Assembly: GCF_002846575.1 (NCBI RefSeq)
Contig: NZ_PJND01000007.1
Location: 372,001-436,000 of the forward strand
DNA: 64,000 bases
Direction: 5' to 3'
Source of the DNA: Flavobacterium lindanitolerans
GTDB taxonomy: Bacteria; Bacteroidota; Bacteroidia; Flavobacteriales; Flavobacteriaceae
Shown here: piece after piece, positions 18,332 through 25,788 of the stretch
Layout of the letters: the number at the start of each line of letters is the position of its first letter
Position numbering within the stretch: the first letter of the stretch is position 1
The notes under the pieces: generated by a model
The model's database searches: none
Told to the model about the DNA's origin: nothing
What the model saw: the letters and a program-made list of their open reading frames with translations, nothing else
Made by a program: the position numbers and the translations under genes

Positions 18332-19702
18332 ATGAAAACAACACTACGATTATTAGTATTACTATTCTCAACCTTTGCGTTTTCGCAGACAATCGGAATA
18401 GTGCCTTTTGCTACAGGATTCAACAATCCTATTGAAATTGCCAACGCAGGTGACACGAGATTGTTTATTGTGGAACAAAGCGGAGTCATCAAAGTTTTGA
18501 ATTCGAATGGTACTACAAATGCCACACCTTTTCTTAACATCACAAGCCTTGTAAGCTGCTGTGGCGAAAGAGGACTTTTGGGGCTGGCATTCCATCCTAA
18601 TTATGCCTCCAATGGTTTCTTTTATGTTAATTACACCAATACGGCCGGGAATACTGTAATAGCGCGCTATTCTGTAAGTAGTAATCCTGATGTTGCCAAT
18701 ACAACCGGTACTATCCTAATGACAATTAATCAGCCTTTTTCCAACCATAATGGCGGAACCATAAAATTTGGTCCTGACGGTTATCTGTATATCGGAATGG
18801 GTGATGGCGGAAGCGGTGGTGACCCGGGAAACAGGGCTCAAAATATCAATGAGCTTTTGGGTAAAATGCTGCGTATTGATGTTGATTCGGGCACTCCTTA
18901 CGGAATTCCGCCAACCAATCCTTATGCCGGAGCTACGCCGGGAGCCGATGAAATCTGGGCTATTGGATTACGAAATCCATGGAAGTTTTCTTTTAACCGA
19001 CTTAATGGCGATTTATGGATTGCAGATGTAGGTCAGGACCAGATTGAAGAAATCAACAAGGTCAGTTCAACTGCTGCCGGACTAAACTATGGCTGGAGAT
19101 GTTATGAAGGTAATGCCGCATACAATACAACTGGCTGCGCTGCTATGTCAACCATGACTTTTCCTGTTGCACAATATACACATGCTTCAACAGGAGGCTG
19201 TTCTATTACCGGGGGCTATGTTTATACAGGCAGCACTTACCCGGCCATGCAGAACAAATATTTCTTTGCTGACTATTGCGTCAATCGTATAGGAATGGTT
19301 GATACGTCTGGCAACATTACCTATTCTGCCAATTTCTCCGGTTCTAACTCCTTTACTTCGTTTGGAGAAAACTCCAGCGGCGAACTGTTCGTTACCGGAA
19401 CTTCTCAGGACATTGTCTACAGGGTTATTGATACGGCATTGAGCAATGACGATTTTACAAAAAACGGATTCTCTATGTATCCTAATCCGGCAGATTCTGA
19501 ACTTTTCTTATCAAGTACTACCGGAATTGTACTTCAAAAAGTTTCTATTGTTGATTTATCCGGTAAGCTCCTGATAGAACAAAGACTGGAAAATACACCT
19601 GTCAATACCATCAACATCAGTTCGCTGCAAACAGGAATTTATGTTGTTACAATAGAAGACACATCCGGAAATACGTTTACATCAAAACTGGGAAAAAAAT
19701 AA
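18332..19702 (+). CDS. Secreted PQQ-type sugar (glucose/sorbosone) dehydrogenase-like protein with T9SS sorting tail
   Basis: 456 residues from the ATG at 18332. Starting there gives a clean signal peptide (MKTTLRLLVLLFSTFAFSQ). An in-frame ATG at 18275 would add 19 residues and bury it. Residues about 25-370 form the GSDH six-bladed beta-propeller (PF07995): RLFIVEQSGVIKVL, CCGERGLLGLAFHPNY, NHNGGTIKFGPDGYLYIGMGD and GLRNPWKFSF. Such enzymes oxidise aldoses with PQQ, although some members lack activity. A type A T9SS C-terminal domain begins near residue 390 with MYPNPADSELFLS, so the product is exported across the outer membrane. Terminators flank the gene. Confidence 0.9.
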   Translation: MKTTLRLLVLLFSTFAFSQTIGIVPFATGFNNPIEIANAGDTRLFIVEQSGVIKVLNSNGTTNATPFLNITSLVSCCGERGLLGLAFHPNYASNGFFYVNYTNTAGNTVIARYSVSSNPDVANTTGTILMTINQPFSNHNGGTIKFGPDGYLYIGMGDGGSGGDPGNRAQNINELLGKMLRIDVDSGTPYGIPPTNPYAGATPGADEIWAIGLRNPWKFSFNRLNGDLWIADVGQDQIEEINKVSSTAAGLNYGWRCYEGNAAYNTTGCAAMSTMTFPVAQYTHASTGGCSITGGYVYTGSTYPAMQNKYFFADYCVNRIGMVDTSGNITYSANFSGSNSFTSFGENSSGELFVTGTSQDIVYRVIDTALSNDDFTKNGFSMYPNPADSELFLSSTTGIVLQKVSIVDLSGKLLIEQRLENTPVNTINISSLQTGIYVVTIEDTSGNTFTSKLGKK

Positions 19703-19724
19703 AACACCGGATTATATAAAAAAG

Positions 19725-19754
19725 AAAGCCTGTTTTAAAAACAGGCTTTTTTTT
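19725..19754. terminator. Terminator between convergent genes
   Basis: The stem AAAGCCTGTT/AACAGGCTTT has a short A/T loop and ends in a run of Ts on the plus strand; the A-rich left side lets it also serve the minus-strand aldo/keto reductase gene, whose stop codon overlaps it. Confidence 0.85.
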
Positions 19755-20790
19755 ATGGAGCAGGATTAGGACGTATGGACTGAATCTCATCAATGGCTTT
19801 TAGCACTTCTTCTGAAAGAACCGTATGTCTTGAATTGATATTCTCTTCCAACTGCTTCAGGTTTGTCGCTCCTATTATAGTTGCCGTCACAAACTGCTGC
19901 TGACGGATAAACGCCAAAGACATTTCTGTTAGCGTGAGTCCGAATCTGGTTGCTGTTTCCTGATATAAAGCCGTCGCTTCTTTGGTCTGTTGCGAATTGT
20001 ATCTTGTAAAGTTTGGGAACAGGTTTAATCTTGCATCGGGATGTTTTTCTCCGGTCAGGAATTTACCTGACAATACGCCAAATGCCAATGGCGAATAGGC
20101 CAATAAACCTACATTTTCACGATAGGCTGTTTCTGAAAGTCCTACTTCAAAAGTACGGTTGAGCAAAGAGTAAGGATTTTGGATGGTTGCTATTCTGGGC
20201 AGATTGTGCTTTTTGCTTTCTTCCAAAAAACGCATCACACCCCAGGGTGTTTCATTGGAAACGCCTATGGCACGGATTTTCCCTTCCTGGATGAGTTCCT
20301 GAAATACTTCCAGAATAGCTTTCATGTTATCTTCCCAGGCATCTTCCTGAATTTTAAAACCTCGTTGCCCAAACATATTCGATTTTCGTTCCGGCCAATG
20401 CAGTTGGTACAGGTCGATATAATCTGTCTGAAGTCGCTTCAGGCTTTTTTCAACAGAGGCTTTTATGGTTTCTTTGTTGAATGTTAAATCTTCTCTTATA
20501 TATTGCATCCCGCGGTTTGGTCCTGCAATTTTGGAAGCCAGGATAATGTCGTTTCTTTTTCCCGATTTACGGAGCCAGCTCCCTATAATTCTTTCAGTTT
20601 CCCCTGTTGTTTTTTCGCGTGCCGGAACAGGATACATTTCTGCCGTATCGATAAAATTGATTCCTTTATCCAACGCAAAATCAATCTGAGCATGTCCTTC
20701 TGCTTCGGTATTTTGCTGTCCGAAAGTCATGGTTCCGAGACATAGTTCACTAACTTTCAGGTTGGTGTTTGGAAGTGTATTGTAGTTCAT
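19753..20790 (-). CDS. NADP(H)-dependent aldo/keto reductase (Tas-like)
   Basis: 345 residues, a single (beta/alpha)8 barrel. Typical aldo/keto reductase features are seen: LCLGTMTFGQQN, FIDTAEMYPVP with the catalytic Asp and Tyr, ILASKIAG with the catalytic Lys, and DLYQLHWP with the active-site His. The C-terminal ATIIGATNLKQLEENI is the coenzyme-binding segment. Length and the YPVP insertion resemble E. coli Tas. It is a cytoplasmic oxidoreductase; the substrate cannot be predicted. Its leader (20796 onward) is made of repeated CTAAGG words. Confidence 0.9.
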   Translation of the reverse strand: MNYNTLPNTNLKVSELCLGTMTFGQQNTEAEGHAQIDFALDKGINFIDTAEMYPVPAREKTTGETERIIGSWLRKSGKRNDIILASKIAGPNRGMQYIREDLTFNKETIKASVEKSLKRLQTDYIDLYQLHWPERKSNMFGQRGFKIQEDAWEDNMKAILEVFQELIQEGKIRAIGVSNETPWGVMRFLEESKKHNLPRIATIQNPYSLLNRTFEVGLSETAYRENVGLLAYSPLAFGVLSGKFLTGEKHPDARLNLFPNFTRYNSQQTKEATALYQETATRFGLTLTEMSLAFIRQQQFVTATIIGATNLKQLEENINSRHTVLSEEVLKAIDEIQSIRPNPAP

Positions 20791-20795
20791 TTTTT

Positions 20796-21017
20796 TAAGG
20801 TACTAAGTGACTGAGTCGCTAAGTTGCTAAGGTTCTTTTAAGGTGCTAAGGTACTAAGTTTTTAAGGGATTGGAAAATTGAGGTGCTAAGGTTTGGCAGT
20901 TTTTTTAAATAAAAAAGACCCAGGACAAATGTCCTGAGTCTTTATATTATAAACAAAAAGCTTTATCGCCCAGACACATAAAACCTTAGCGCCTCAGTAC
21001 CTCTGCAACTTAGCCTC
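20796..21017. repeat. CTAAG-word repeat, imperfect inverted halves around a terminator
   Basis: The left part (20796-20890) repeats words such as GGTACTAAG, GTCGCTAAG and GGTGCTAAGG. The right part (20981-21017) carries complementary words (CCTTAGCGCCTCAGTACC). Between them is the terminator at 20914-20943. It is non-coding and fills the whole gap between two minus-strand genes. Confidence 0.6.
20914..20943 (-). terminator. Terminator of the OmpA-family gene
   Basis: A 13-bp stem with one C-A mismatch (20914-20926 with 20931-20943) and a 4-base loop. Read on the minus strand it is followed by a T-rich run. Confidence 0.75.
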
Positions 21018-21022
21018 TTTTA

Positions 21023-21982
21023 CTACAATTCATTCAGCATCTTAGAGATTTCATCCAATTTAGGAGTTAGGATAATCTCAATTCTTCTGTTTTTGGCTTT
21101 CCCTTCTGCTGTTTCGTTAGAAGCCAAAGGAGCATATTCTCCGCGTCCTGCAGCAGTAAGGTTCTTTTTGTCAATGGCTTTGTTTTCTGCAAGGATATTT
21201 ACGATAGCCGTAGCACGTTTTGTAGATAAATCCCAGTTGTCTGTAATTTGTCCGGTTCCGCCATACGGCACATTGTCTGTATGTCCTTCAATCAGTACAG
21301 AAATATCCGGATTTACACCCAATACTTTCCCTACTTCTACAACGGCTCTTCTTCCTTCTGCTCCAACAGACCAGCTTCCTGAACCAAAAAGCAGTTTGTT
21401 TTCCATAGAAACATATACTTTTCCGTTTTTCTGCTCTACTGTCAAACCTTTTCCTTCAAAACTGTTTAAGGCTTTGGAAAGCGTTTCTTTCAGTTTTCTC
21501 ATGCTTTCTTCTTTTGCAGCAATCATTCCTTCCAATTCATCTACTCTTGAAGAACGTTCTTTTAATTCTGCCTGCAATTTGTTCAATCGTTCCTGTTCTG
21601 CCGCCAAAGCTTTTTCTTTTGCTTCAAGCTGCGCCAATAGTTCACGGTTTTTCTTCATATTGGTATCTAAAGCATCACTACTGTTTTTCTCAAGTGCGGC
21701 ATATGATGATTTTAACGTATTCAGGTTGGTACTTGCTGCTGCATAATCTGCTGCAAGCTTATCTCTTTCTGCTTTTAGTTTTTCCAATTGCGATTTCAAA
21801 TCCTTACTTTCAAGGTCGAGCTGGTTTTTCGCTTTTGTCAGGTTTTGGTTTTCATCAGAAAGGTTTCTGTTTTCCTTTTTGAGGTTAGCGTATTTGTCTT
21901 CGAGTTCTTTATAAACTTTTGACGAAACACAGGAAGTAGTCAATGCCAGGGCTAATACTCCAAGCGATACTTTTTTAATCAT
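21023..21982 (-). CDS. OmpA-family outer-membrane lipoprotein with coiled coil
   Basis: 319 residues. The lipoprotein signal ends with lipobox TTSC (Cys18). A long coiled coil covers about 25-175 (heptad runs of Leu with Lys/Glu). An OmpA C-terminal peptidoglycan-binding domain lies at about 195-310 with VLIEGHTDNVPYGG, NWDLSTKRATAIVNIL and RRIEIIL. It is likely anchored in the outer membrane by its lipid and bound to diaminopimelate in peptidoglycan, acting as a spacer or tether. The gene begins 45 bases downstream of xth, so read-through from xth is possible. A terminator lies at 20914-20943. Confidence 0.92.
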   Translation of the reverse strand: MIKKVSLGVLALALTTSCVSSKVYKELEDKYANLKKENRNLSDENQNLTKAKNQLDLESKDLKSQLEKLKAERDKLAADYAAASTNLNTLKSSYAALEKNSSDALDTNMKKNRELLAQLEAKEKALAAEQERLNKLQAELKERSSRVDELEGMIAAKEESMRKLKETLSKALNSFEGKGLTVEQKNGKVYVSMENKLLFGSGSWSVGAEGRRAVVEVGKVLGVNPDISVLIEGHTDNVPYGGTGQITDNWDLSTKRATAIVNILAENKAIDKKNLTAAGRGEYAPLASNETAEGKAKNRRIEIILTPKLDEISKMLNEL

Positions 21983-22027
21983 GATTTTGAATTGGTTTTA
22001 TTTATTTCTTACTCGTTTTTAGCTTAT

Positions 22028-22789
22028 TTAATCGATTTCTACCAGAACCGGGCAGTGGTCAGAATGTTTGGCATCCGGCAATATTACAGCTCTTTTCAAT
22101 CTGTTTTCGATAGGACGGCTTGCCAGGATGTAATCGATTCTCCAGCCTTTATTATTGTTTCGGGCATTGGCTCTGTAGCTCCACCACGTATAATGGTGCG
22201 GGTCTTTGTTAAAATGCCTGAAAGAATCAATAAAGCCACTTTTCATAAAAAGGTCCAGCCAGCTTCTTTCTTCCGGAAGGAATCCGGATACTTTGGCATT
22301 TCGAATCGGGTCGTGGATATCGATAGCTTCGTGACAGATATTATAATCGCCACAAATCAAAAGGTTAGGAATCTCTTTTTTAAGTTCGTTGATGTAGTTC
22401 TGGAAATCGTCCATATACATAAACTTATGGTCCAATCTGAGGATATTGGTTCCTGAAGGCAAATACAGGCTCATCACCGAAAAGTCGTCATAATCAACCC
22501 TAAGGTTTCTTCCTTCCGCATCCATGTGTTCTATTCCGGTACCAAAAACCACATTATTGGGTTTTGTCTTGCACAAAACAGCCACTCCGCTGTAGCCTTT
22601 TTTTTGCGCCGGAAACCAATAATTATAAGGATAGCCTGCTTTTTCAAATTCATCCAGCGGAATCTGGTCTGGCGTTGCTTTAATTTCCTGAAGACAGATA
22701 ATGTCCGGATTGGCATGTTGAAGCCATTCCAGGAAGCCTTTCGTAATGGCGGCTCTTATTCCATTGACATTGTAGGAGATAATTCTCAT
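22028..22789 (-). CDS. xth: Exodeoxyribonuclease III (AP endonuclease)
   Basis: 253 residues from the ATG at 22789 (MRIISYNVNGIRAA). A start at 22849 would add 20 residues, but a TAnnTTTG promoter box at 22814-22821 lies inside that extension. The exonuclease/endonuclease/phosphatase fold shows DIICLQEIKA (metal Glu), GDYNICHEAIDIHDP, WWSYRANARNNNKGWRIDYIL and the terminal SDHCPV with catalytic Asp and His. The enzyme cleaves 5' of abasic sites and removes 3' blocks during base-excision repair. It is divergent from the OlsF-like gene at 22935. Confidence 0.94.
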   Translation of the reverse strand: MRIISYNVNGIRAAITKGFLEWLQHANPDIICLQEIKATPDQIPLDEFEKAGYPYNYWFPAQKKGYSGVAVLCKTKPNNVVFGTGIEHMDAEGRNLRVDYDDFSVMSLYLPSGTNILRLDHKFMYMDDFQNYINELKKEIPNLLICGDYNICHEAIDIHDPIRNAKVSGFLPEERSWLDLFMKSGFIDSFRHFNKDPHHYTWWSYRANARNNNKGWRIDYILASRPIENRLKRAVILPDAKHSDHCPVLVEID

Positions 22790-22813
22790 AGTTGCTGTAG
22801 ATTTTGACTTTTT

Positions 22814-22821
22814 CAAAAGTA
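22814..22821 (-). promoter_or_regulatory. Predicted -7 box for xth
   Basis: CAAAAGTA on the plus strand reads TACTTTTG on the minus strand, matching TAnnTTTG, 24 bases before the chosen start codon. A TTG lies about 25 bases further upstream. Confidence 0.45.
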
Positions 22822-22900
22822 AGTAAAAAAAGATTATTTCTACAGGCAAAATCTCTGGTCTGATAGGATGAAAAAAATGGATGTGTTAACTCAATTTTGC

Positions 22901-22908
22901 TATCTTTG
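22901..22908 (+). promoter_or_regulatory. Predicted -7 box for the OlsF-like gene
   Basis: TATCTTTG matches TAnnTTTG, 26 bases before the start codon; no clean -33 TTG is seen at the expected distance. Confidence 0.45.
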
Positions 22909-22934
22909 TTTTTTTCGCACAAAACAGATGATAG

Positions 22935-24743
22935 ATGGGGTTAGTTACCGCTAAAGAAGTTGCAAAAGCAATAAACACAGATAAATACGGAGTTTTGGGA
23001 ACTTTTTCAGGCTGGCTGCTAATGAAAATACTTAAAATTTCCACACTGAATAAAATCTACGACCGGAACAAACATCTACAAAATGTCGAATTCCTCAATG
23101 CTATATTGGACGAATTCCAGATTAAATTTGAAATCCCGGAAGAAGATTTAAAACGCCTCCCAAAAGACGGCGCCTATATTACCATTTCAAACCATCCGCT
23201 AGGCGGAATTGACGGTATCCTGCTTTTAAAGCTTATGCTGGAAAGGGAGCCTAACTTCAAGATTATTGCCAATTTTCTTTTACATAGGATTGACCCTATG
23301 AAACCGTATATCATGCCCGTAAATCCTTTTGAGAATCATAAGGATGCCAAATCGAGCGTAATCGGAATTAAAGAAACACTGCGCCATTTAAGCGACGGAA
23401 AGCCTTTGGGAATGTTTCCTGCCGGTGAAGTTTCTACCTATAAAGATGGAAAACTGGTGGTAGACAAGCCTTGGGAAGAAGGTGCTATTAAGCTGATTAA
23501 AAAAGCTAAAGTTCCTGTAATACCCATTTATTTCCACGCCAAAAACAGCAAGCTTTTTTATTTCCTTTCCAAACTTGACGATACGTTAAGAACTGCAAAA
23601 CTACCTTCGGAATTGCTGACACAGAAAGACCGTGTTATCAAAGTACGAATTGGAAAACCGATTTCTGTAAACGAACAGAACGAATACGACAAAATCGAAG
23701 AATACTCTGAATTTCTTAGAAAAAAGACCTATATGCTGGCTAATCCTTTTGAGAAGGAAACCAAGCTACTGGACACATCCAACTTAAAAATCCCGAGAAG
23801 TCCGAAACAGATTGCCATGCCAGCCAATCATGAGCAGATTGTTAACGAGGTGAATGCTTTGAGACAGACTGACTGCCGATTGCTGCAAAGCAAAAACTAC
23901 GAAGTGTTTTTCACGGAAGCGAATCACATTCCAAACATCCTGCATGAATTGGGACGTTTGAGGGAGATTACCTTCAGGGAAGTGGGCGAAGGAACCAACC
24001 AGTCACTGGATTTGGACCAATTCGACCAATACTACCACCATATGTTTTTATGGGACGATGATACCAAAGAAATTGCAGGTGCCTACCGTATGGGACTTGG
24101 TGCGGAGATTTTCCCTAAATATGGAATCGACGGATTTTACCTTCAGGAGCTTTTCCGATTTGAGCCGGAATTGTATGATATGATGAGCAAGTCCATAGAA
24201 ATGGGCCGGGCTTTTATCACCAAAGAATACCAACAAAAACCAATGCCGTTGTTCCTGCTTTGGAAAGGAATCGTGCATACGACACTGCGCTATCCGGAAC
24301 ATAAATTCCTGATTGGCGGTGTAAGTATCAGTAACCAGTTTTCTGATTTTACGAAGTCGCTGATGATTGAGTTTATGAAATCGCATTATTACGACCCTTA
24401 TATTGCACAATATGTGCACCCTAAAAAGGAATTTAAGGTAAAGCTGAAAGATGCGGATAAGGATTTTATTTTTGATGAAGCCGAAGCCGACCTTGTCAAA
24501 TTTGACAAACTTATCGATGAGCTGGAACCGGGCAACCTGCGTCTTCCGGTATTGATTAAAAAATACATCAAGCAGAACGCCAAGGTTGTGGCATTTAATG
24601 TAGACCCGCTGTTTAACAATGCTGTTGATGGATTGATGTATATTCGAATTGCGGACATTCCGGAGAGTACGATGAAACCGGTGATGGAAGAATTTCAGGC
24701 AGAGTTGGAACGAAAACTGGCCGAAAAAGGAGAAAAATTATAG
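22935..24743 (+). CDS. olsF: Bifunctional acyltransferase, likely ornithine-lipid synthase OlsF
   Basis: 602 residues in two parts. Residues about 60-275 form a PlsC-type acyltransferase: SNHPLGGIDG (His and Asp of the active site), then FPAGEVSTYKDGKLV and VPVIPIYFHAKNS. Residues about 320-600 are a GNAT-like N-acyltransferase of the OlsB/hemolysin type (NVEV-like start, FREVGEGTNQSLDLDQFD, AGAYRMGLG). OlsF fuses the two steps of ornithine-lipid synthesis in this order: O-acylation N-terminal, N-acylation C-terminal. Homologues are known in Flavobacterium johnsoniae (established knowledge). It is a peripheral inner-membrane enzyme. A terminator at 24855-24883 follows. Confidence 0.8.
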   Translation: MGLVTAKEVAKAINTDKYGVLGTFSGWLLMKILKISTLNKIYDRNKHLQNVEFLNAILDEFQIKFEIPEEDLKRLPKDGAYITISNHPLGGIDGILLLKLMLEREPNFKIIANFLLHRIDPMKPYIMPVNPFENHKDAKSSVIGIKETLRHLSDGKPLGMFPAGEVSTYKDGKLVVDKPWEEGAIKLIKKAKVPVIPIYFHAKNSKLFYFLSKLDDTLRTAKLPSELLTQKDRVIKVRIGKPISVNEQNEYDKIEEYSEFLRKKTYMLANPFEKETKLLDTSNLKIPRSPKQIAMPANHEQIVNEVNALRQTDCRLLQSKNYEVFFTEANHIPNILHELGRLREITFREVGEGTNQSLDLDQFDQYYHHMFLWDDDTKEIAGAYRMGLGAEIFPKYGIDGFYLQELFRFEPELYDMMSKSIEMGRAFITKEYQQKPMPLFLLWKGIVHTTLRYPEHKFLIGGVSISNQFSDFTKSLMIEFMKSHYYDPYIAQYVHPKKEFKVKLKDADKDFIFDEAEADLVKFDKLIDELEPGNLRLPVLIKKYIKQNAKVVAFNVDPLFNNAVDGLMYIRIADIPESTMKPVMEEFQAELERKLAEKGEKL

Positions 24744-24769
24744 TTCTGAAACTTAAACAAGCATAAAAA

Positions 24770-24827
24770 CTTTGCGGCTTAGCGCCTTTGCGGGCTGTAT
24801 TTCACGCAAAGTCACAGAGTCGCAAAG
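24770..24827. repeat. Phrase-like TTTGCG repeat forming an imperfect palindrome
   Basis: The left half (24770-24792) pairs with the right half (24805-24827) at 18 of 23 positions; both are built of CTTTGCG words. The left half is nearly the same as 16449-16470. It is non-coding, between the OlsF-like stop codon and the terminator. Confidence 0.65.
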
Positions 24828-24854
24828 CATGGACAAAAAAATTCAATATAAAAG

Positions 24855-24883
24855 AAAAGCCTGAGAAATTCTCAGGCTTTTTT
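24855..24883. terminator. Bidirectional terminator
   Basis: A perfect 11-bp stem AAAAGCCTGAG/CTCAGGCTTTT (24855-24865 with 24871-24881) and a 5-base loop, with T- or A-runs at both ends, between convergent genes. Confidence 0.9.
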
Positions 24884-24891
24884 ATTGGTAT

Positions 24892-25365
24892 CTACTTCCA
24901 GATAGACTGTCTTAAAATGTCATCAAAGGTATTTTCACGTACGAAATACACCAATCTGACTATATGATATACAATTAGAACTGCGCCTAAGAAGTAGGCT
25001 ATCTTTTTACTGTAAAAAACAGAATTGAAATATTCTTTTTGTGTTTTTAGCTCCAGCGTCAATACTATGATAACGACTATGCAGAAAACAAAAGCAAAAG
25101 GTCCAAAGAGATGATAAGATAAGCTTTTTTGCAAATCGCCTTCATACAAATAGACCAATGATTTGGTGATGCCACATCCCGGACACGGAAAACCTGTCAA
25201 CATCTTAAACGGACACAAAGACTGGTCTGTTTCCAAATGATGATCGTGATTGTGCAGCATTAAAAAAAATGGAATTATCAGGGTCAATAATGCCCCGATA
25301 ATTCCAAATATTTTCAGTTGAATCTTTCTATTACTTGTATAACTTGTTGATATCACCTTGAACAA
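24892..25365 (-). CDS. DUF2752 domain membrane protein
   Basis: 157 residues with three to four membrane helices. The DUF2752 signature (PF10825) is CPFKMLTGFPCPGCGITKSL, residues about 60-79, with four conserved Cys/Gly positions; it lies between the first and second helices. Function is unknown; in Bacteroidetes such genes often sit next to small TM2/CD225/DUF4234 membrane proteins, as here. The start ATG (25365) lies 35 bases inside the 3' end of the DUF4234-like gene, so translation is probably coupled. Confidence 0.85.
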   Translation of the reverse strand: MFKVISTSYTSNRKIQLKIFGIIGALLTLIIPFFLMLHNHDHHLETDQSLCPFKMLTGFPCPGCGITKSLVYLYEGDLQKSLSYHLFGPFAFVFCIVVIIVLTLELKTQKEYFNSVFYSKKIAYFLGAVLIVYHIVRLVYFVRENTFDDILRQSIWK

Positions 25366-25702
25366 TCATTGCGGCTACCATTGGGAACAAGAAACCAAGA
25401 ATTAACAATAGTGTTGACTGGTCTTTTTCCCTTTCACCAGTTCTTTCATAAACTTTAGGCAAACCTTCTTTTCCTGCCAAATAGTAGAAATACAGATTTA
25501 CCGGCATACAGCATCCTGAGAAAATAGCAATTGGCTGAGAAATAACTTCTTTGCCTGCTACAGCATTTAATACTTGTGCTACCTTAATATTCCAATAAAT
25601 CAAATATAATCCGCAGGTGATAAATCCTAAAAGCAAAACTACGATTGGGTCCACCCTAAATTCAGGGATAACACCATAGTTTTCTGGTCTTTCTAATTCC
25701 AT
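25331..25702 (-). CDS. DUF4234-like small membrane protein
   Basis: 123 residues from the ATG at 25702 (MELERPENYGV). A start at 25744 would add 14 residues, but a -7 promoter box at 25742-25749 lies over it. Three membrane helices are visible: about 18-36 (PIVVLLLGFITCGLYLIYW), 58-74 and 98-115. The first helix carries the TCGLYxIYW motif of DUF4234 proteins. Function is unknown. It overlaps and precedes the DUF2752 gene, and the two probably work together in the inner membrane. Confidence 0.7.
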   Translation of the reverse strand: MELERPENYGVIPEFRVDPIVVLLLGFITCGLYLIYWNIKVAQVLNAVAGKEVISQPIAIFSGCCMPVNLYFYYLAGKEGLPKVYERTGEREKDQSTLLLILGFLFPMVAAMIVQGDINKLYK

Positions 25703-25741
25703 TTTATTTTTGTTTTTGATGTTTATAATTGCTAAAATTAA

Positions 25742-25749
25742 CAAAAATA
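25742..25749 (-). promoter_or_regulatory. Predicted -7 box for the DUF4234-DUF2752 pair
   Basis: CAAAAATA on the plus strand reads TATTTTTG on the minus strand (TAnnTTTG), 39 bases before the chosen ATG. No good -33 is seen. Confidence 0.4.
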
Positions 25750-25788
25750 TTGGATGGACAATCTCTTTGTATGAATTTTATGTCATTA

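Noticed and set aside
21093..21746. 217-residue open frame opposite the OmpA-family gene
   Set aside because: Antisense to a coiled-coil coding region; Ser/Phe-rich composition is the mirror of Lys/Glu/Ala codons.
22790..22849. N-terminal extension of exonuclease III
   Set aside because: A promoter box lies in it and the family begins at MRIISYNVNG.
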